The notes: generated from the sequence alone by a model not told the origin. A stretch of 64,000 nt of DNA from an uncultured Alphaproteobacteria bacterium (GCA_902607435.1 CACLJX010000001.1:215289-279288); one strand, 5' to 3'. Positions 11,701 through 22,859 are shown, numbered from the stretch's first letter. Numbers and translations are program-made.

Positions 11701-12900
11701 GAAGATGCAAAGTTTTCTTTTAATATTCCTTATGGTTCAAGAATATTATTTGATGATAAAGAAAAAGTTAAAGCTGATCAGCTTTTAGCGGATTGGGATC
11801 CTTATACTTTACCCATTATAGCTGAAAAAAAAGGCTACATAAGATTTATAGATTTAAAGCAAGGAATATCATTTCGTGAAACAATAGATGATACAACCGG
11901 TATATCTAGCAAAGTTGTAACTGATTGGAGCCAAAACTCTAAAACAAAAAATTTAAAGCCTGCAATTAGTATTGTAAATGTTAAAGGCGAGGATGTAACT
12001 TTGGAATCAGGTATAAAAATTAACTATCCAATGTCTATCGACACTATATTAAGCGTTGAAGATGGTGATGAAGTTCAGGCTGGCCAAGTAATTGCTAGAA
12101 TTCCTAAAGAGTCGTCTAGAACAAAGGATATTACAGGAGGATTGCCACGAGTGGCCGAGCTATTTGAAGCAAGAAAACCTAAAGATCCTGCTATAATGAG
12201 TGAGATTGATGGTAAAATCAGCTTTGGAAAAGATTATAAAAATAAAAGAAGATTAATTATTAAAAGTTTAGATGAAAAAGATGTAATTGAAATACTTATT
12301 CCAAGATCAAAGTATTTAACTGTACAAGAAGATGATTATGTTAAAAGAGGAGACATTTTAGTTGATGGAACACCAGTTCCTCATGATATTTTGCGAATAC
12401 AGGGTGTGGAAGAGCTTGCAAGATATTTAATTAGGGAAGTTCAATCTGTATATAAACTTCAAGGTGTCTATATTAATGACAAACATATAGAAGTTATTGC
12501 CCGTCAAATGTTGCAAAAAGTTTTAATCAAGAATTCAGGTGACTCTGCGCTACTTGTTGGAGAGCAAATTCATAAAAATGAATTGAAATTTATTAATGAA
12601 GCTCTAAAAAATGAAGGCAAAAGAACGGTTGAATTTGAACCAATTCTTTTGGGAATCACTAAAGCAAGTTTGCAAACAAGATCTTTTATTTCAGCTGCTT
12701 CTTTTCAAGAAACAACTAAAGTTTTAACAGATGCTGCCACTCAAGGAAAAACTGATGATTTAGTGGGCTTAAAAGAAAATGTTATTGTTGGTCGTTTGAT
12801 TCCTGCAGGAACGGGAAAAATGTCTTCAATATACCAAGAAATAGCAAAAAATAGAGATTTAGCAAAAATTTCAAGCAATAAAAAAATATCAGAAAATTAG
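8779..12900 (+). CDS. rpoC: RNA polymerase beta' subunit
   Basis: The beta' subunit carries the catalytic magnesium-binding loop of RNA polymerase, seen here as [14 protein letters not shown]. The N-terminal zinc site is CLCGKYKRM...CEKCG and the second zinc site is [13 protein letters not shown]. The ATG at 8779 is chosen because [11 protein letters not shown] aligns with known N-termini. An in-frame TTG at 8770 would add three residues. The 1373-residue product is of standard size. The ATG lies inside the end of rpoB, so translation is probably coupled. Confidence 0.98.
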   Translation: MNKELLNIFNQNQGIQNFNHIKISIASPDQIRSWSFGEIKKPETINYRTFKPEKDGLFCSRVFGPVKDYECLCGKYKRMKFRGIICEKCGVEVTLSKVRRDRMGHIELAAPVSHIWFMKSLPSRIATLLDMTIKNLEKVLYFEQFIVVEPGLTDLTKGQIISEDQYIDYQDEFGEDSFNASIGAEAIEQLLQNINLPEDKEKLKQDLLETKSELKKTKITKRLKLIENFITSKNKPEWMILKVLPVIPPELRPLVPLDGGRFATSDLNDLYRRVINRNNRLRRLIDLRAPDIIIRNEKRMLQESVDALFDNGRRGRVITSTNKRPLKSLSDMLKGKQGRFRQNLLGKRVDYSGRSVIVVGPNLKLHQCGLPKKMALELFKPFIFHKLDVYGWANTIKSAKKLVEKEDPRVWDILEEVIREHPVLLNRAPTLHRLGIQAFEPMLIEGKSIQLHPLVCTAFNADFDGDQMAIHIPLSLEAQLEARVLMMSTNNILSPSSGKPIIVPSQDIVLGIYYLSILRKNQKGEGKYFADLNEIIKALESNVVNLHTKIFARVKDFDSNIKRVETTPGRMLLGELLPSNKNIDFDIINKILVKKEISNIIDNVYRFCGQKETVIFADQLMTLGFKYAAKAGISFGKDDLIIPNQKNILVENTQQKVQEYENQYQDGLITQGEKYNKVIDAWSDCTNKVSDQMIETISTPEDDKPVNSVYIMAHSGARGSAAQLKQLAGMRGLMAKPSGEIIENPIRSNFKEGLSVLEYFTSTHGARKGLADTALKTASSGYLTRRLVDVAQDATIKEEDCGTKNGVVAETIIESGNITSPLAERILGRSPVENIIDKNNDIAIVEAGNLIEEKHIERIESLNLRSLKIRSVLTCETENGICAKCYGRDLARGTPVNIGEAVGIVAAQSIGEPGTQLTMRTFHIGGAASASAEQSSASSPIEGEVKIENLKYIRDINNNKILLTRNAKIKVLSGEDAKFSFNIPYGSRILFDDKEKVKADQLLADWDPYTLPIIAEKKGYIRFIDLKQGISFRETIDDTTGISSKVVTDWSQNSKTKNLKPAISIVNVKGEDVTLESGIKINYPMSIDTILSVEDGDEVQAGQVIARIPKESSRTKDITGGLPRVAELFEARKPKDPAIMSEIDGKISFGKDYKNKRRLIIKSLDEKDVIEILIPRSKYLTVQEDDYVKRGDILVDGTPVPHDILRIQGVEELARYLIREVQSVYKLQGVYINDKHIEVIARQMLQKVLIKNSGDSALLVGEQIHKNELKFINEALKNEGKRTVEFEPILLGITKASLQTRSFISAASFQETTKVLTDAATQGKTDDLVGLKENVIVGRLIPAGTGKMSSIYQEIAKNRDLAKISSNKKISEN

Positions 12901-12930
12901 AATAACACTTTATCTAATTAGCTAATTTCC

Positions 12931-12975
12931 TTGACTTTTTGGATACATATTACTACACACTCGCAACTTTATAAT
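12931..12975 (+). promoter_or_regulatory. Candidate promoter for the rpsL-rpsG-fusA block
   Basis: The 126-base gap after rpoC contains a TTGACT -35-like box at 12931-12936 with TACACA 17 bases further on. It also holds a perfect TATAAT at 12970-12975 that lacks a good -35 partner. Which box is used cannot be decided from sequence. A short hairpin, TGGAAA/TTTCCA at 12985-13000, lies in the leader of rpsL. Confidence 0.4.
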
Positions 12976-13026
12976 CAAAGGTGGTGGAAAATCCTTTCCA
13001 AACGCTTGATTTAGGGAAACTAAAGA

Positions 13027-13398
13027 ATGCCTACAATTAATCAGCTTGTCCGTAAGGGCAGAGAAACAGTTAAAAAAAGGAATAAAGTTCCTGCATTAGA
13101 TGCTTGTCCACAAAAAAGAGGCGTATGCACTAGAGTTTATACTACTACACCAAAAAAACCAAATTCAGCTCTTAGAAAAGTTGCAAGAGTTAAATTAACA
13201 AATGGCCAAGAAGTATCAGCTTATATTCCTGGAGAAGGACATAATCTTCAAGAGCATTCCGTTGTGCTGATTCGAGGTGGTAGAGTAAAAGATTTACCAG
13301 GTGTACGTTATCATATTCTTCGTGGTACACTTGATACTCAAGGAGTGACTTCTAGAAAACAACGACGCTCCTTATATGGTGCAAAAAAACCTAAGTAA
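13027..13398 (+). CDS. rpsL: 30S ribosomal protein S12
   Basis: S12 lies at the decoding centre and affects translational accuracy. The product is 123 residues, the expected length. The streptomycin-relevant [13 protein letters not shown] and [11 protein letters not shown] segments have the wild-type lysines. It starts the rpsL-rpsG-fusA-rpsJ string after the only sizeable gap in this part of the cluster. rpsG follows after five bases. Confidence 0.98.
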   Translation: MPTINQLVRKGRETVKKRNKVPALDACPQKRGVCTRVYTTTPKKPNSALRKVARVKLTNGQEVSAYIPGEGHNLQEHSVVLIRGGRVKDLPGVRYHILRGTLDTQGVTSRKQRRSLYGAKKPK

Positions 13399-13403
13399 GC
13401 TTT

Positions 13404-13874
13404 ATGTCTAGAAGAAGAGCCGCAATTAAACGAGAAGTACTTCCAGATCATAAATTTAAAGATACTATATTAACAAAGTTCATGAACAGAATCATGATGG
13501 ATGGTAAAAAATCTGTCTCGGAAAAAATTGTTTACGGAGCTTTTGATATTGTTTTTGAGAAAACAAAAAAAAAACCCATAGAATTTTTTCATAGTGCATT
13601 AGACAATGTAAAACCTAATTTAGAAGTAAGATCAAGAAGAGTCGGTGGTGCAACATATCAAATTCCTGTGGAGGTACGTCCTAGGAGGGCTGAAACTTTG
13701 GCGATGAAATGGATTGTTGATTGTGCGGCGAAAAGAAAAGAAAAAACTATGAAAGAGAGAATTGCTAACGAAATTATTGATGCTCTTAATAATAAGGGAA
13801 ACGCAGTAAAAAAAAGAGAAGAAACACATAAAATGGCAGAAGCAAATAGAGCCTTTTCTCATTTTAGGTGGTAA
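13404..13874 (+). CDS. rpsG: 30S ribosomal protein S7
   Basis: S7 nucleates assembly of the 30S head and contacts the E-site tRNA. The product is 156 residues, a normal length. It starts [16 protein letters not shown] and contains the [10 protein letters not shown]-like segment [17 protein letters not shown]. The C-terminal [15 protein letters not shown] end is typical. Only three bases separate it from fusA. Confidence 0.98.
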   Translation: MSRRRAAIKREVLPDHKFKDTILTKFMNRIMMDGKKSVSEKIVYGAFDIVFEKTKKKPIEFFHSALDNVKPNLEVRSRRVGGATYQIPVEVRPRRAETLAMKWIVDCAAKRKEKTMKERIANEIIDALNNKGNAVKKREETHKMAEANRAFSHFRW

Positions 13875-13877
13875 TTT

Positions 13878-15953
13878 ATGTCTCGTACTCATCCAATAGA
13901 AAAATACAGGAATATAGGTATCATGGCGCACATTGATGCTGGAAAAACAACTACTACTGAAAGAATACTTTATTATACAGGCAAATCACATAAGATCGGG
14001 GAAGTACATGATGGTGCAGCAACAATGGATTGGATGGAACAAGAACAAGAAAGAGGAATTACTATAACTTCCGCAGCAACTACATGTTTCTGGAATGATC
14101 ATCGAATAAATATTATTGATACCCCAGGTCACGTAGATTTTACTATTGAAGTTGAGAGATCTCTTAAAGTTTTAGATGGTGCAATAGCTATATTTGACGG
14201 AGTCGCAGGTGTTGAACCTCAATCTGAAACTGTATGGAGACAAGCAGATAAATACAATATTCCAAGAATGTGTTTTGTAAATAAGTTAGATAGAACAGGT
14301 GCTAATTTTTTTATGACAGTAGATATGATAAAAGAAAGATTAGGTGCCTATCCCTTGGTTACTCAGTTACCCATTGGTATTGAAAGCAATTTCAAAGGTA
14401 TTGTAGATTTAGTTACTAAAAAAGCAATTATTTGGAAAGAAGAAAAACTTGGAGCTGAATATGAGTTTGTTGATATTCCTGAAGATTTACTTAAGCAATC
14501 CAAAAAATATAGAGAAATACTAATTGAAAAAGTTGTTGAAGAAGAAGACTCTACAATGGAAAAATATCTTAATGGTGAAGAGCCTAGTATTGAGCAAATA
14601 AAAAAATGTATTCGTGAAGGTACAAAAAAAGGTCATTTTGTACCAGTATTAACAGGATCAGCTTTTAAAAATAAAGGGGTACAACCTTTACTAGATTCTG
14701 TTGTTGATTATATGCCTTCACCTCAAGATGTTGATAGTGTTAAAGGAGCAGATATTAATGGAGGAAAAGAATTAATAAGAAAATGTAATGATAATGAACC
14801 TTTTAGTGCATTAGCTTTTAAGATTATGACTGATCCATTTGTTGGCAGCCTAACATTTGCTAGAATTTATTCTGGAACTATAAGTTCGAAAGATAGCGTT
14901 TTGAATTCAACAGCTAATAAAAAAGAAAACATTGGAAGAATGTTATTAATGCATGCAAATAATAGAGAAGAAATTAAAACAGCTAATGCTGGCGATATTA
15001 TTGCCTTAGTTGGATTAAAAGATGTAACAACTGGAGAAACACTATGTGATCCTTCTAATCCAATTATTCTCGAAAAAATGGATTTTCCTGATCCTGTTAT
15101 TGAAGTAGCTGTTGAACCTAAAACTAAAGTTGATCATGAAAAAATGAGCGCTGCTCTCAGCAGACTAGCTCAGGAAGATCCAAGTTTTTTAGTAACAACT
15201 GATGAGGAAAGTGGCCAAACTATTATTAAAGGAATGGGAGAATTACATTTGGAAATCCTTATAGATAGAATGAAAAGAGAATTTAAGGTAGAAGCTAATG
15301 TTGGAGCACCCCAAGTTGCTTATAGAGAAACTATTTCTAAGTCCTATGATGTTGATTATACACATAAAAAACAATCTGGTGGAGCAGGTCAATTCGCACG
15401 AGTTAAAATTATATTTGAACCTTCAGAACCTGGTAGCGGATATGAATTTATTAATAAAATTAAAGGCGGAAATATTCCAACTGAATTTATACCTGGGGTT
15501 CAAAAAGGCCTTGTAGATCAACAACAAACAGGTGTCATGGCTGGTTTTCCCTGTATTGATTTTAAAGCAACACTTTATGATGGTAATTATCATGATGTTG
15601 ACTCGAGTGTTCTAGCTTTTGAAATTGCAGCTAGAGCAGCTTTTAGAGAAGGTATGGCCAAAGCTGAACCAAAATTATTAGAACCAATGATGAAAGTTGA
15701 GATTGTAACACCAGAAAATTATATGGGAGATGTTATAGGTGATCTCAGTAGTAGGAGAGGCAATGTACAACAAATGACAACAAGAGGTAATGCAAGCGTT
15801 ATTGATGCAATGGTACCACTAGCAAATATGTTTGGTTATGTTAATAATTTGCGTTCCTTATCTCAAGGAAGAGCAAGCTATACTATGCAATTTAATCATT
15901 ATGCAGAAGTACCATCAAATGTTGCTGAAGAAGTAAAGGCGAAATTAGCTTAA
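13878..15953 (+). CDS. fusA: Elongation factor G
   Basis: EF-G is the GTPase that drives ribosomal translocation. The product is 691 residues, the standard length. The P-loop AHIDAGKTT is near residues 17-25, the switch motif RGITITSAA near 60, DTPGHVDF near 83 and NKLDR near 137. Domains II to V follow, including the GGAGQFARV region of domain IV. The last base of its TAA stop is the first base of the rpsJ ATG (TAATG). No tuf copy lies downstream. Confidence 0.98.
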   Translation: MSRTHPIEKYRNIGIMAHIDAGKTTTTERILYYTGKSHKIGEVHDGAATMDWMEQEQERGITITSAATTCFWNDHRINIIDTPGHVDFTIEVERSLKVLDGAIAIFDGVAGVEPQSETVWRQADKYNIPRMCFVNKLDRTGANFFMTVDMIKERLGAYPLVTQLPIGIESNFKGIVDLVTKKAIIWKEEKLGAEYEFVDIPEDLLKQSKKYREILIEKVVEEEDSTMEKYLNGEEPSIEQIKKCIREGTKKGHFVPVLTGSAFKNKGVQPLLDSVVDYMPSPQDVDSVKGADINGGKELIRKCNDNEPFSALAFKIMTDPFVGSLTFARIYSGTISSKDSVLNSTANKKENIGRMLLMHANNREEIKTANAGDIIALVGLKDVTTGETLCDPSNPIILEKMDFPDPVIEVAVEPKTKVDHEKMSAALSRLAQEDPSFLVTTDEESGQTIIKGMGELHLEILIDRMKREFKVEANVGAPQVAYRETISKSYDVDYTHKKQSGGAGQFARVKIIFEPSEPGSGYEFINKIKGGNIPTEFIPGVQKGLVDQQQTGVMAGFPCIDFKATLYDGNYHDVDSSVLAFEIAARAAFREGMAKAEPKLLEPMMKVEIVTPENYMGDVIGDLSSRRGNVQQMTTRGNASVIDAMVPLANMFGYVNNLRSLSQGRASYTMQFNHYAEVPSNVAEEVKAKLA

Positions 15954-16261
15954 TGGAAAATCAAGATATAAGAATTAGATTAAGAGCTTATGACAGCAAA
16001 TTGTTGGATACAAGTGCTGCTGAAATTATTAATACAGCAAAAAGAACTGGAGCTAAAGTTAGAGGACCTATACCTTTGCCAACACGAAATGAAAAATTTA
16101 CAGTTAATAGATCTCCATTTATAGATAAAAAGAGCAGAGATCAGTTTGAAATAAGAACACATAAACGTTTACTAGACATTATTGAACCAACACCCCAAAC
16201 AATTGATGCATTAATGAAATTAGATCTTTCATCTGGTGTAGAAGTTGAAATAAAAATATAA
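15953..16261 (+). CDS. rpsJ: 30S ribosomal protein S10
   Basis: S10 is a 30S head protein and also a partner of NusB in antitermination. The product is 102 residues, the usual length. [14 protein letters not shown] at the N-terminus and the THKRLLDI segment are diagnostic. It is the first gene of the classical S10 operon, but here it starts on the fusA stop codon, so the str and S10 operons are joined. Confidence 0.98.
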   Translation: MENQDIRIRLRAYDSKLLDTSAAEIINTAKRTGAKVRGPIPLPTRNEKFTVNRSPFIDKKSRDQFEIRTHKRLLDIIEPTPQTIDALMKLDLSSGVEVEIKI

Positions 16262-16263
16262 TC

Positions 16264-16911
16264 ATGCGTACTGGATTAATAGGAAAAAAAATAGGTATCT
16301 CCAATCATTTTGCTGAAAATGGTACGATGACTCCCATTACTTTAATAAAAATAGAGGAATGTATTGTGTCAGAGATTAAAACCAAAGAAAAGCATGGTTA
16401 TAATGCTATACAAATTGCTAGTATTGGAGAAAAGTTTAAATTATCTAAAGTTAAAAAACCACAAAGGAAACTTTTTGCTTCATTAGACAATAAACCAAAA
16501 CGAGTTTTAAAAGAATTCAGAGTTGAAGATAATAATTCCTTAAAAGTTGGAACAGTAATCAATGCTTCTCACTTTGAAAAAGGTCAAGTAATTGATGTAA
16601 CTGGTATTAGTATTGGTAAAGGATTTGCTGGCGTTATGAAGAGGTACAACTTTGGAGGTGGAAGAGCTTCACATGGAGTTTCAGTATCTCATAGATCCCA
16701 TGGATCAACTGGAAATAGTCAAGATCCTGGAAGAGTTTTTAAAGGAAAAAAAATGGCAGGTCATATGGGAGCGAAACGAGTAACTAAACAAAATTTAATA
16801 ATAATAGATATTGATTTAGATAATAATTTAATCCTTATTAAAGGCTCAGTTCCAGGACATAAAAATTCGGTAGTTTTAATTAAAGATGCCGTCAAAAAAA
16901 ATAGAAATTGA
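16264..16911 (+). CDS. rplC: 50S ribosomal protein L3
   Basis: L3 is an early assembly protein near the peptidyl transferase centre. The product is 215 residues. The [20 protein letters not shown]-like loop, which includes the glutamine methylated in many bacteria, lies near residues 143-162. The N-terminal [13 protein letters not shown] is typical. It starts two bases after rpsJ and its stop precedes the rplD ATG by two bases. Confidence 0.98.
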   Translation: MRTGLIGKKIGISNHFAENGTMTPITLIKIEECIVSEIKTKEKHGYNAIQIASIGEKFKLSKVKKPQRKLFASLDNKPKRVLKEFRVEDNNSLKVGTVINASHFEKGQVIDVTGISIGKGFAGVMKRYNFGGGRASHGVSVSHRSHGSTGNSQDPGRVFKGKKMAGHMGAKRVTKQNLIIIDIDLDNNLILIKGSVPGHKNSVVLIKDAVKKNRN

Positions 16912-16913
16912 TT

Positions 16914-17537
16914 ATGAAAAAACAAGTAGTAAATTTGCAAAATAAACTAGTTAATGAAGTTGAAATCCCAGATTCAATTTTTAATATAAAAATATTTCCT
17001 GATTTAATTCATCAATATATCAGATACCAAGGTGCTAAAAATAGGCAAGGCTCTCACAAAACAAAGTCAAGGTCAGAAGTTAAAGGTGGAAGTAAAAAAC
17101 CTTTTTCTCAAAAAGGAACAGGTAATGCAAGACAAGGAAGCTCTAAGCCACCACATTCTAGAGGTGGTGCAGTATCAATGGGACCGCAAAATAGAGACCA
17201 TTCTTTTTCATTAAATAAGAAAGAGAAAAAGTTAGCAATTAGATGCGCTTTATCTGCAAAAAACAATAATAAAGAAATTATTTTTTTAGATAGTTTAGAA
17301 TTAAAAAATCACAAGACTAAAGAATTGTTCAAAACATTGAACAAGTTTGAATTTACCTCAGCTTTATTTCTGTATAGCGAAGAAAAGAAAATTATTAATT
17401 TTAAAAGAGCATCCGCAAATATTCCTAAATTAAATATACTTTCCGAAAAAGGTATTAATGTAAAAGATTTAATACTTCATGACAAAATATTTATAGTTCA
17501 AGATTCAATTAATAGCATTTCTAAAAGATTATCATGA
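16914..17537 (+). CDS. rplD: 50S ribosomal protein L4
   Basis: L4 lines the peptide exit tunnel and can regulate the S10 operon in some bacteria. The product is 207 residues from the ATG at 16914. An in-frame TTG at 16908 would add two residues and overlap rplC, and is less likely. The tunnel loop contains KPFSQKGTGNARQGS and SRGGAVSMGP. The stop overlaps the rplW start (ATGA). Confidence 0.97.
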   Translation: MKKQVVNLQNKLVNEVEIPDSIFNIKIFPDLIHQYIRYQGAKNRQGSHKTKSRSEVKGGSKKPFSQKGTGNARQGSSKPPHSRGGAVSMGPQNRDHSFSLNKKEKKLAIRCALSAKNNNKEIIFLDSLELKNHKTKELFKTLNKFEFTSALFLYSEEKKIINFKRASANIPKLNILSEKGINVKDLILHDKIFIVQDSINSISKRLS

Positions 17538-17857
17538 AAAAAGTAATGAAAATCCAAGATATTTCTGAAGGCAAATCTTTAAATATAATTCAGAAACCTA
17601 TTTTAACTGAAAAATCAACAAACCTTAATCAGTATAATCAATATTCTTTTATTGTGAATTTAAAATCAAATTCAGCACAAATTAAAAAATCTATCGAAAA
17701 AATTTTCAAAGTTAAAGTAACGAAAGTAAATACTTCTATAATGCGTGGCAAACTTAAATCTTTTAAAGGAAAAACTGGTTATAAAAAAGATTATAAAAAA
17801 GCAATTGTTACTCTTGCTGAGGGCAATACAATTGATTCTTCATTGGAAATTAAATGA
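17534..17857 (+). CDS. rplW: 50S ribosomal protein L23
   Basis: L23 sits at the exit of the peptide tunnel and docks trigger factor and SRP. The product is 107 residues. The conserved [12 protein letters not shown] segment near residues 19-30 and the VNTSIMRGK stretch identify it. There is a second in-frame ATG a few codons downstream, and either could be used. It overlaps both rplD and rplB by four bases. Confidence 0.96.
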   Translation: MKKVMKIQDISEGKSLNIIQKPILTEKSTNLNQYNQYSFIVNLKSNSAQIKKSIEKIFKVKVTKVNTSIMRGKLKSFKGKTGYKKDYKKAIVTLAEGNTIDSSLEIK

Positions 17858-18678
17858 CAGTAAAAAATCTTAAACCAACAACATCTGGACGAAGAGGAAC
17901 TGTGTTAGTTGATAAATCTCTTCTTTGGAAGGGAAAACCTGTAAAATCTTTAGTTGTAAAATATAATTCTACTGGTGGCAGAAACAATCAGGGTAGAATT
18001 ACGTCAAGACATATGGGTGGAGGAGCAAAAAGAAAATATAGAATTATTGATTTTAAAAGAAATAAGTTTGATATAGAAGGAGAAGTTATAAGAAAGGAAT
18101 ATGATCCAAATCGCTCTGCTTTTATTTGTTTAGTAAAATATTCTGATGGTGAATACAGATACATCATAGCACCACAAAAATTATCTATTGGCAATAAAGT
18201 GGTTTCTGGTGAAACTGTTAATATATCTATTGGCAATTGCTTACCTCTTAAAAATATTCCTGTAGGTATAAGTATTCATAATATTGAATTAAAACCTAAA
18301 GCAGGAGGCCAACTAACAAGATCAGCAGGTACATCCGCACAAATTATTTCAAAGGATGAAGTTTTTGTTCAGATTAAACAATCTTCGGGAGAAATTCGTT
18401 TAATTAATAAAAATTGTTTTGCAACCATTGGGGTAGTTTCTAATTCTGACAATAAAAATATTAAATTAGGGAAAGCAGGCAGAAAAAGATATCTTGGTTT
18501 TAGACCTAAGGTCAGAGGAGTAGTGATGAATCCAGTAGATCATCCACATGGAGGAGGCGAAGGACGTACTTCTGGAGGAAGACATCCTGTAACACCCTGG
18601 GGCAAATCTACAAAAGGTAAAAAAACTAGAAATAACAAGAAAACAAATGTTTATATTTTAAAAAGAAGGAAGAAATAA
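17854..18678 (+). CDS. rplB: 50S ribosomal protein L2
   Basis: L2 is required for subunit association and for peptidyl transferase assembly. The product is 274 residues, the usual length. The [16 protein letters not shown] segment near residues 43-58 and the [18 protein letters not shown] loop near 223-240, with its conserved histidine, are intact. It overlaps rplW by four bases and rpsS by one base (TAATG). Confidence 0.99.
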   Translation: MTVKNLKPTTSGRRGTVLVDKSLLWKGKPVKSLVVKYNSTGGRNNQGRITSRHMGGGAKRKYRIIDFKRNKFDIEGEVIRKEYDPNRSAFICLVKYSDGEYRYIIAPQKLSIGNKVVSGETVNISIGNCLPLKNIPVGISIHNIELKPKAGGQLTRSAGTSAQIISKDEVFVQIKQSSGEIRLINKNCFATIGVVSNSDNKNIKLGKAGRKRYLGFRPKVRGVVMNPVDHPHGGGEGRTSGGRHPVTPWGKSTKGKKTRNNKKTNVYILKRRKK

Positions 18679-18980
18679 TGGCAAGATCAGTATGGAAAGG
18701 ACCTTTTGTTGATATGACCTTAATAAAAAAAGCTCAAAAGGTTTCAGATTCTGGGAGAAAAGAAGTAATTAAAACATGGTCTCGTAGATCTACAATTCTT
18801 CCTCAATTTGTTGGTCTTACGTTTGGAGTATATAATGGTACAAAATTTATTCCTGTATCGGTTTCGGAAAATATGGTTGGTCATAAATTAGGAGAATTTT
18901 CTCCCACTAGAATTTTTAAAGGTCATACTACAGCAGATAAAAAAATAGTTACTAAGAATGTAGGTTTGAAAAATGAATAA
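18678..18980 (+). CDS. rpsS: 30S ribosomal protein S19
   Basis: S19 lies in the 30S head next to S13 and contacts A-site tRNA. The product is 100 residues, slightly longer than the common 92. It starts [12 protein letters not shown] and contains [14 protein letters not shown] and [11 protein letters not shown]. The extra length is at the C-terminus. Its end overlaps the start of rplV by eight bases. Confidence 0.98.
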   Translation: MARSVWKGPFVDMTLIKKAQKVSDSGRKEVIKTWSRRSTILPQFVGLTFGVYNGTKFIPVSVSENMVGHKLGEFSPTRIFKGHTTADKKIVTKNVGLKNE

Positions 18981-19350
18981 TAATTTATTTTCAATAGCAA
19001 GAGATAACACTATTAGGGTGAGTTCTTTAAAGTTGAATAATATAACAAAATTAATTGTTAATCAAAAAGTCAGTAAAGCAATCAATCAACTAAAATTTAG
19101 TCAAAAAAGAATATCCACAACTGTTCTAAAAGTACTAAATGCAGCTATTGCTAATGCTGAGAATAATCAACAATTAGATATAGATTATCTTTATGTAAAA
19201 GAAGCATTTGTTGGAAAAAGTTTAACTATGAAAAGATTTCGACCACGAGCTAAGGGAAGGGCTACGAAAATTAAGAAACCTTTTAGTAAATTAACAATAA
19301 TTTTAGAAGAACGTCGAGATTCTAAAAAAAATAACGATATTCAGGAGTAA
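18973..19350 (+). CDS. rplV: 50S ribosomal protein L22
   Basis: L22 lines the exit tunnel with L4 through a long beta-hairpin. The product is 125 residues. The [19 protein letters not shown] hairpin region near residues 88-106 is diagnostic. The N-terminal half is more divergent than in model species. The gene overlaps rpsS by eight bases and stops two bases before rpsC. Confidence 0.96.
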   Translation: MNNNLFSIARDNTIRVSSLKLNNITKLIVNQKVSKAINQLKFSQKRISTTVLKVLNAAIANAENNQQLDIDYLYVKEAFVGKSLTMKRFRPRAKGRATKIKKPFSKLTIILEERRDSKKNNDIQE

Positions 19351-19352
19351 TT

Positions 19353-20030
19353 ATGGGTCAGAAAGTAAATCCAAATGGTCTTCGTTTAGGTATTAATAAA
19401 ACTTGGTCATCAAGATGGTATGCTAAAGACAATTATGCAAAATTATTACATGAAGATTTTTTAATTGAAAAGTATGTCAAAACTAAATTATCTTCCGCTA
19501 GTATTTCAAAAATAATAATAGAAAGAGCAGCTAAAAGATTAAGAATAACATTATTTAGTTCTAAACCAGGAATCATAATTGGGAAAAAAGGATCTGACAT
19601 AGAAATTTTGAAAAAAACTATTACAAAAATGACAAAGCTTGAAGTTTTTATAGATATTAAAGAAATTAGAAAGCCTGAGGTTGAAGCAAAATTAGTTGCT
19701 GAAAATATAGCATCTCAGCTTGAAAAAAGAATTTCTTTTAGACGTGCTATGAAGAAAGCTATCCAATCTTCTATGAGGTTAGGAGCTAAAGGTATTAAAA
19801 TTGTTTGTAGTGGTAGATTGGGAGGAGCAGAAATAGCCAGAACTGAAAAATATCATGAAGGAAGTGTTCCATTGCACACACTAAGAAACGATATTGATTA
19901 TGCAACAGCAGAAGCAGAAACCACTTATGGTATATGTGGAATTAAAGTATGGATTAATAAAGGAACAATTCTAGCATTAGACCCCTTAGGTAGTGAAAAA
20001 AATCAAATTGATCAAGGAAGCGTTAGATAA
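19353..20030 (+). CDS. rpsC: 30S ribosomal protein S3
   Basis: S3 is at the mRNA entry channel and contributes helicase activity. The product is 225 residues. It starts [14 protein letters not shown], has the KH-domain GXXG loop in [13 protein letters not shown] near residue 73-85, and the C-terminal GIKVWINKG segment. A clear AGGAG box precedes the ATG. Confidence 0.98.
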   Translation: MGQKVNPNGLRLGINKTWSSRWYAKDNYAKLLHEDFLIEKYVKTKLSSASISKIIIERAAKRLRITLFSSKPGIIIGKKGSDIEILKKTITKMTKLEVFIDIKEIRKPEVEAKLVAENIASQLEKRISFRRAMKKAIQSSMRLGAKGIKIVCSGRLGGAEIARTEKYHEGSVPLHTLRNDIDYATAEAETTYGICGIKVWINKGTILALDPLGSEKNQIDQGSVR

Positions 20031-20035
20031 TAAAT

Positions 20036-20446
20036 ATGTTATTTCCACAAAAAACAAAATATAGAAAACAATTTAAGGGCAGAATACATGGCAAAACTAA
20101 GGGAAATTATTCACTTAATTTTGGAAGTTATGGTCTTAAAGCATTAGAACCAGAAAGAGTAACTTCACGTCAAATTGAATCTGCGAGAAAAGCTATTACT
20201 AGACATTTGAAAAGAACTGGAAGGTTGTGGATTAGAATTTTTCCTGATGTACCAGTTTCTAAAAAACCAGCTGAAGTTAGAATGGGAAAAGGTAAGGGAG
20301 CTAATGAATATTGGGCTTGTAGAATTAAACCTGGAAGAATTATGTTTGAAGTTGATGGAGTAGATATTGATGAAGCAAAAAAAGCAATGACTTTAGCTTC
20401 CGCAAAACTTCCAATTAAATGTAAATTTGTAGAAAGAAATACTTAA
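20036..20446 (+). CDS. rplP: 50S ribosomal protein L16
   Basis: L16 binds near the A-site tRNA elbow and organises the peptidyl transferase centre. The product is 136 residues, the standard length. It contains [13 protein letters not shown], the [22 protein letters not shown] loop (near residues 77-98), and the [12 protein letters not shown] end. The stop overlaps the rpmC start (TAATG). Confidence 0.98.
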   Translation: MLFPQKTKYRKQFKGRIHGKTKGNYSLNFGSYGLKALEPERVTSRQIESARKAITRHLKRTGRLWIRIFPDVPVSKKPAEVRMGKGKGANEYWACRIKPGRIMFEVDGVDIDEAKKAMTLASAKLPIKCKFVERNT

Positions 20447-20643
20447 TGAAAAAATCAACCAAAATTATTGATATCAAGAAAAAAAGAGTTGAGATTAATT
20501 CTTTAAGAAAATCATTATTAAATTTAAATTTTCAAAAATCTACTGGTCAATTAGAAAAAACTTCAGAAATAAAAAAGACAAGAAGGAAAATAGCTTCTTT
20601 AATCACAAATTTAAATTTAAGTAAGGAAACTAAAAATGTCTAA
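20446..20643 (+). CDS. rpmC: 50S ribosomal protein L29
   Basis: L29 lies near the tunnel exit with L23. The product is 65 residues, the right size, and forms two predicted helices. It is poorly conserved but retains the LRKSLLNLNFQKSTGQLE pattern and the RRKIASLITNLN end. Its place between rplP and rpsQ supports the call. It overlaps rpsQ by eight bases. Confidence 0.92.
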   Translation: MKKSTKIIDIKKKRVEINSLRKSLLNLNFQKSTGQLEKTSEIKKTRRKIASLITNLNLSKETKNV

Positions 20644-20896
20644 AAGGTTGCTAAGTGGAAAGGTTGTATCTTCAAACAGTAATAAAACAATTGTAGTTGA
20701 AGTAACCAGGAGAGTTAAACATAAACTTTATAAAAAAATAATAAAAAAAACAAAAAAATACCATGCTCATGATGAAGATAATATTCATCAATTAGGTGAT
20801 TTTGTAATAATTAGAGAATCTAAACCAATTTCAAAAATGAAGAAGTGGATTGTAATTAATGATTCTGCGAATATTGATAAAGGATCATTAAAATGA
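20636..20896 (+). CDS. rpsQ: 30S ribosomal protein S17
   Basis: S17 is a primary 16S rRNA-binding protein with an OB fold. The product is 86 residues. It starts with [21 protein letters not shown], interrupted here only for description, and contains YHAHDEDN and the [15 protein letters not shown] segment that match the family. It overlaps rpmC by eight bases and rplN by four. Confidence 0.97.
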   Translation: MSKRLLSGKVVSSNSNKTIVVEVTRRVKHKLYKKIIKKTKKYHAHDEDNIHQLGDFVIIRESKPISKMKKWIVINDSANIDKGSLK

Positions 20897-21261
20897 TTCA
20901 AATGCAATCAAATTTAAATGTTGCTGATAATTCTGGAGCAAGAAAAATTCAATGTATTAAAATTTTGGGTGGATCAAAAAGAAGGTTTGCTTCAATAGGT
21001 GATATTATCATTGTTTCAATAAAAGATGCTATACCCAGAGGTAAGGTTAAAAAAGGTGAGATTTTTAAAGCAGTTGTAGTTAGAACTAAGAAAGATTTTA
21101 ATCGTACTGATGGTACAACTATTAGGTTTGATAAGAATGCTGCAGTTCTTTTAGATAAACAGGAAGAACCAATTGCCACACGCATATTTGGACCAGTTAC
21201 GCGTGAATTAAGAGTTAAAAAATTTATGAAGATAATTAGTCTTGCACCTGAGGTAATTTGA
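20893..21261 (+). CDS. rplN: 50S ribosomal protein L14
   Basis: L14 forms an intersubunit bridge with 16S rRNA. The product is 122 residues, the standard length. [18 protein letters not shown] and [20 protein letters not shown] are diagnostic. The ATG at 20893 overlaps the end of rpsQ. The TGATG junction puts the rplX start on the rplN stop. Confidence 0.98.
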   Translation: MIQMQSNLNVADNSGARKIQCIKILGGSKRRFASIGDIIIVSIKDAIPRGKVKKGEIFKAVVVRTKKDFNRTDGTTIRFDKNAAVLLDKQEEPIATRIFGPVTRELRVKKFMKIISLAPEVI

Positions 21262-21578
21262 TGAGCAATAAAATAAAATTAAAAAAAGGCGATGAAGTAA
21301 TTATTTTAGCTGGAAAAGATAAAGGAAAAACTGGAAAAATACTAAAAGTGAAAACTTTAAATAATAAAGCAATTGTTTCAGGTATTAACAAAGTAAAAAA
21401 ACATAAAAAGCCAGACAAGGATCAGCCAGGAGGAATAGTTGAAAAAGAGATGCCTATACATATTTCAAATCTAGCTTTTTATGACGCATCTATAAAAAAA
21501 GGTATAAAAATTGGTTTTAAGTATTCAGATAAAAATAAAAAAATTAGATTTAACAAACAAAATCAGAAAGAAATATAG
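21261..21578 (+). CDS. rplX: 50S ribosomal protein L24
   Basis: L24 initiates assembly of the large subunit. The product is 105 residues from the ATG at 21261. An in-frame TTG three bases earlier is less likely. The KOW segment contains KKGDEVIILAGKDKGKTGKI near residues 6-25. GINKVKKHKKPDKDQPGGIVEKE is the family pattern that follows. It lies five bases before rplE. Confidence 0.97.
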   Translation: MSNKIKLKKGDEVIILAGKDKGKTGKILKVKTLNNKAIVSGINKVKKHKKPDKDQPGGIVEKEMPIHISNLAFYDASIKKGIKIGFKYSDKNKKIRFNKQNQKEI

Positions 21579-21583
21579 TAGCT

Positions 21584-22135
21584 ATGACTTTGTTGACTAA
21601 GGAATTCAAAAACAATATTGAATCAAAGCTTTTTGAAAAATTTAAATATAAAAATATTCATCAAGTTCCAAGAATTACAAAAATAGTTCTAAATATGGGT
21701 ATTGGTGATGCCAAGGAAGATCCAAAATTACTTGATAAAGCGCAAGAAGAATTGACTCTTATTGCAGGACAAAAAGCAATAAAAACTAAGGCAAAAAAAG
21801 CTATCTCTAATTTTAAAATTCGCGATGGAATGGGTTTGGGAGTAAGCGTTACACTGCGAAATAAAATTATGTATGAATTTTTTGTTAGATTAATAAATAT
21901 TGCTCTTCCCAGAATTAGAGATTTTAGAGGACTTGATCCAAAAAGTTTTGATGGAAACGGAAATTTTACAATGGGAATAAAAGAGCAAATAATATTTCCT
22001 GAAATTAATTATGATAAAATAGATAAAGTTCGTGGGCTTAATATAACTATTTGCACAAGTGCAAGTAACGATTTAGAAGCATTAGAACTCCTTAAAGGTT
22101 TTAATATGCCTTTTACAACTCAAAATACAAATTAG
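21584..22135 (+). CDS. rplE: 50S ribosomal protein L5
   Basis: L5 binds 5S rRNA and contacts P-site tRNA. The product is 183 residues, the usual size. VPRITKIVLNMGIGDA near residues 28-43, the GQKAIKTKAKKAISNFKIR region and the RIRDFRGL loop identify it. It is in the same orientation and spacing as the rest of the spc operon. Confidence 0.98.
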   Translation: MTLLTKEFKNNIESKLFEKFKYKNIHQVPRITKIVLNMGIGDAKEDPKLLDKAQEELTLIAGQKAIKTKAKKAISNFKIRDGMGLGVSVTLRNKIMYEFFVRLINIALPRIRDFRGLDPKSFDGNGNFTMGIKEQIIFPEINYDKIDKVRGLNITICTSASNDLEALELLKGFNMPFTTQNTN

Positions 22136-22142
22136 GTGAAAA

Positions 22143-22448
22143 ATGGCTAAACAAAGTTCAATCCAAAAAAATAATAGAAGAAAGTTGTTAGTAAAAAAAT
22201 TTCAAGACAAAAGATTTAATTTAAAAAAAAGATTAAATGATAAAAAAATTTCAATGGAAGAAAGATTTAAATTACAAGTTAAAATAAATGATCTTCCTAG
22301 AGATGGCTCTAGAATTAGAGTGAGAAATAGATGCAAACTTACTGGGAGAACAAGAGGAGTTTATCGAAAGTTTGGTTTATCAAGAATTAAAATAAGAGAA
22401 TTATCAATGGCTGGATTATTGCCAGGTGTTGTTAAATCTAGTTGGTAG
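22143..22448 (+). CDS. rpsN: 30S ribosomal protein S14
   Basis: S14 is a late-assembly protein of the 30S head. The product is 101 residues, the long zinc-free form. LPRDGSRIRVRNRCKLTGR and the C-terminal RELSMAGLLPGVVKSSW are diagnostic. The Cys pattern of the zinc-binding short form is absent, as is usual for proteobacteria. Confidence 0.97.
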   Translation: MAKQSSIQKNNRRKLLVKKFQDKRFNLKKRLNDKKISMEERFKLQVKINDLPRDGSRIRVRNRCKLTGRTRGVYRKFGLSRIKIRELSMAGLLPGVVKSSW

Positions 22449-22460
22449 GAGGTAAAATAC

Positions 22461-22859
22461 ATGTCTTTTAATGATTCACTTTCTGATATGTTGGCAAGAA
22501 TAAACAATGCACACAGAGCTAATAAAAGTTTTACATATTGCTATAGTTCAAAATTAAATACAAATGTTTTAAATGTTTTAAAAGATGAAGGATATATAAG
22601 AGATTTTAAAAAAGTAGAGATTAGAAAAGGAATTGATAATATTAAAATTGAACTAAAATATCATCTAGGCGTTCCAGTTATAAAAAAAATTAAAAGAATT
22701 TCAAAACCAGGTATTAGAGTTTATTCTAAGATTAAAGAACTATCAAAACCTTTTGGAGGACTTGGGATTTCTATTTTATCAACTCCTAAGGGCGTTATGT
22801 CTGACCAGCAAGCGAGAGTTAATAATGTTGGCGGAGAAATATTGTGTGAGATTTTTTAA
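22461..22859 (+). CDS. rpsH: 30S ribosomal protein S8
   Basis: S8 is a primary 16S rRNA-binding protein and the feedback repressor of the spc operon in model bacteria. The product is 132 residues. It starts with a DSLSDMLARINNAHRA segment and ends with GIGISILSTPKG-like GLGISILSTPKGVMSDQQAR and GGEILCEIF. A GGAGG box precedes the ATG. Confidence 0.98.
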   Translation: MSFNDSLSDMLARINNAHRANKSFTYCYSSKLNTNVLNVLKDEGYIRDFKKVEIRKGIDNIKIELKYHLGVPVIKKIKRISKPGIRVYSKIKELSKPFGGLGISILSTPKGVMSDQQARVNNVGGEILCEIF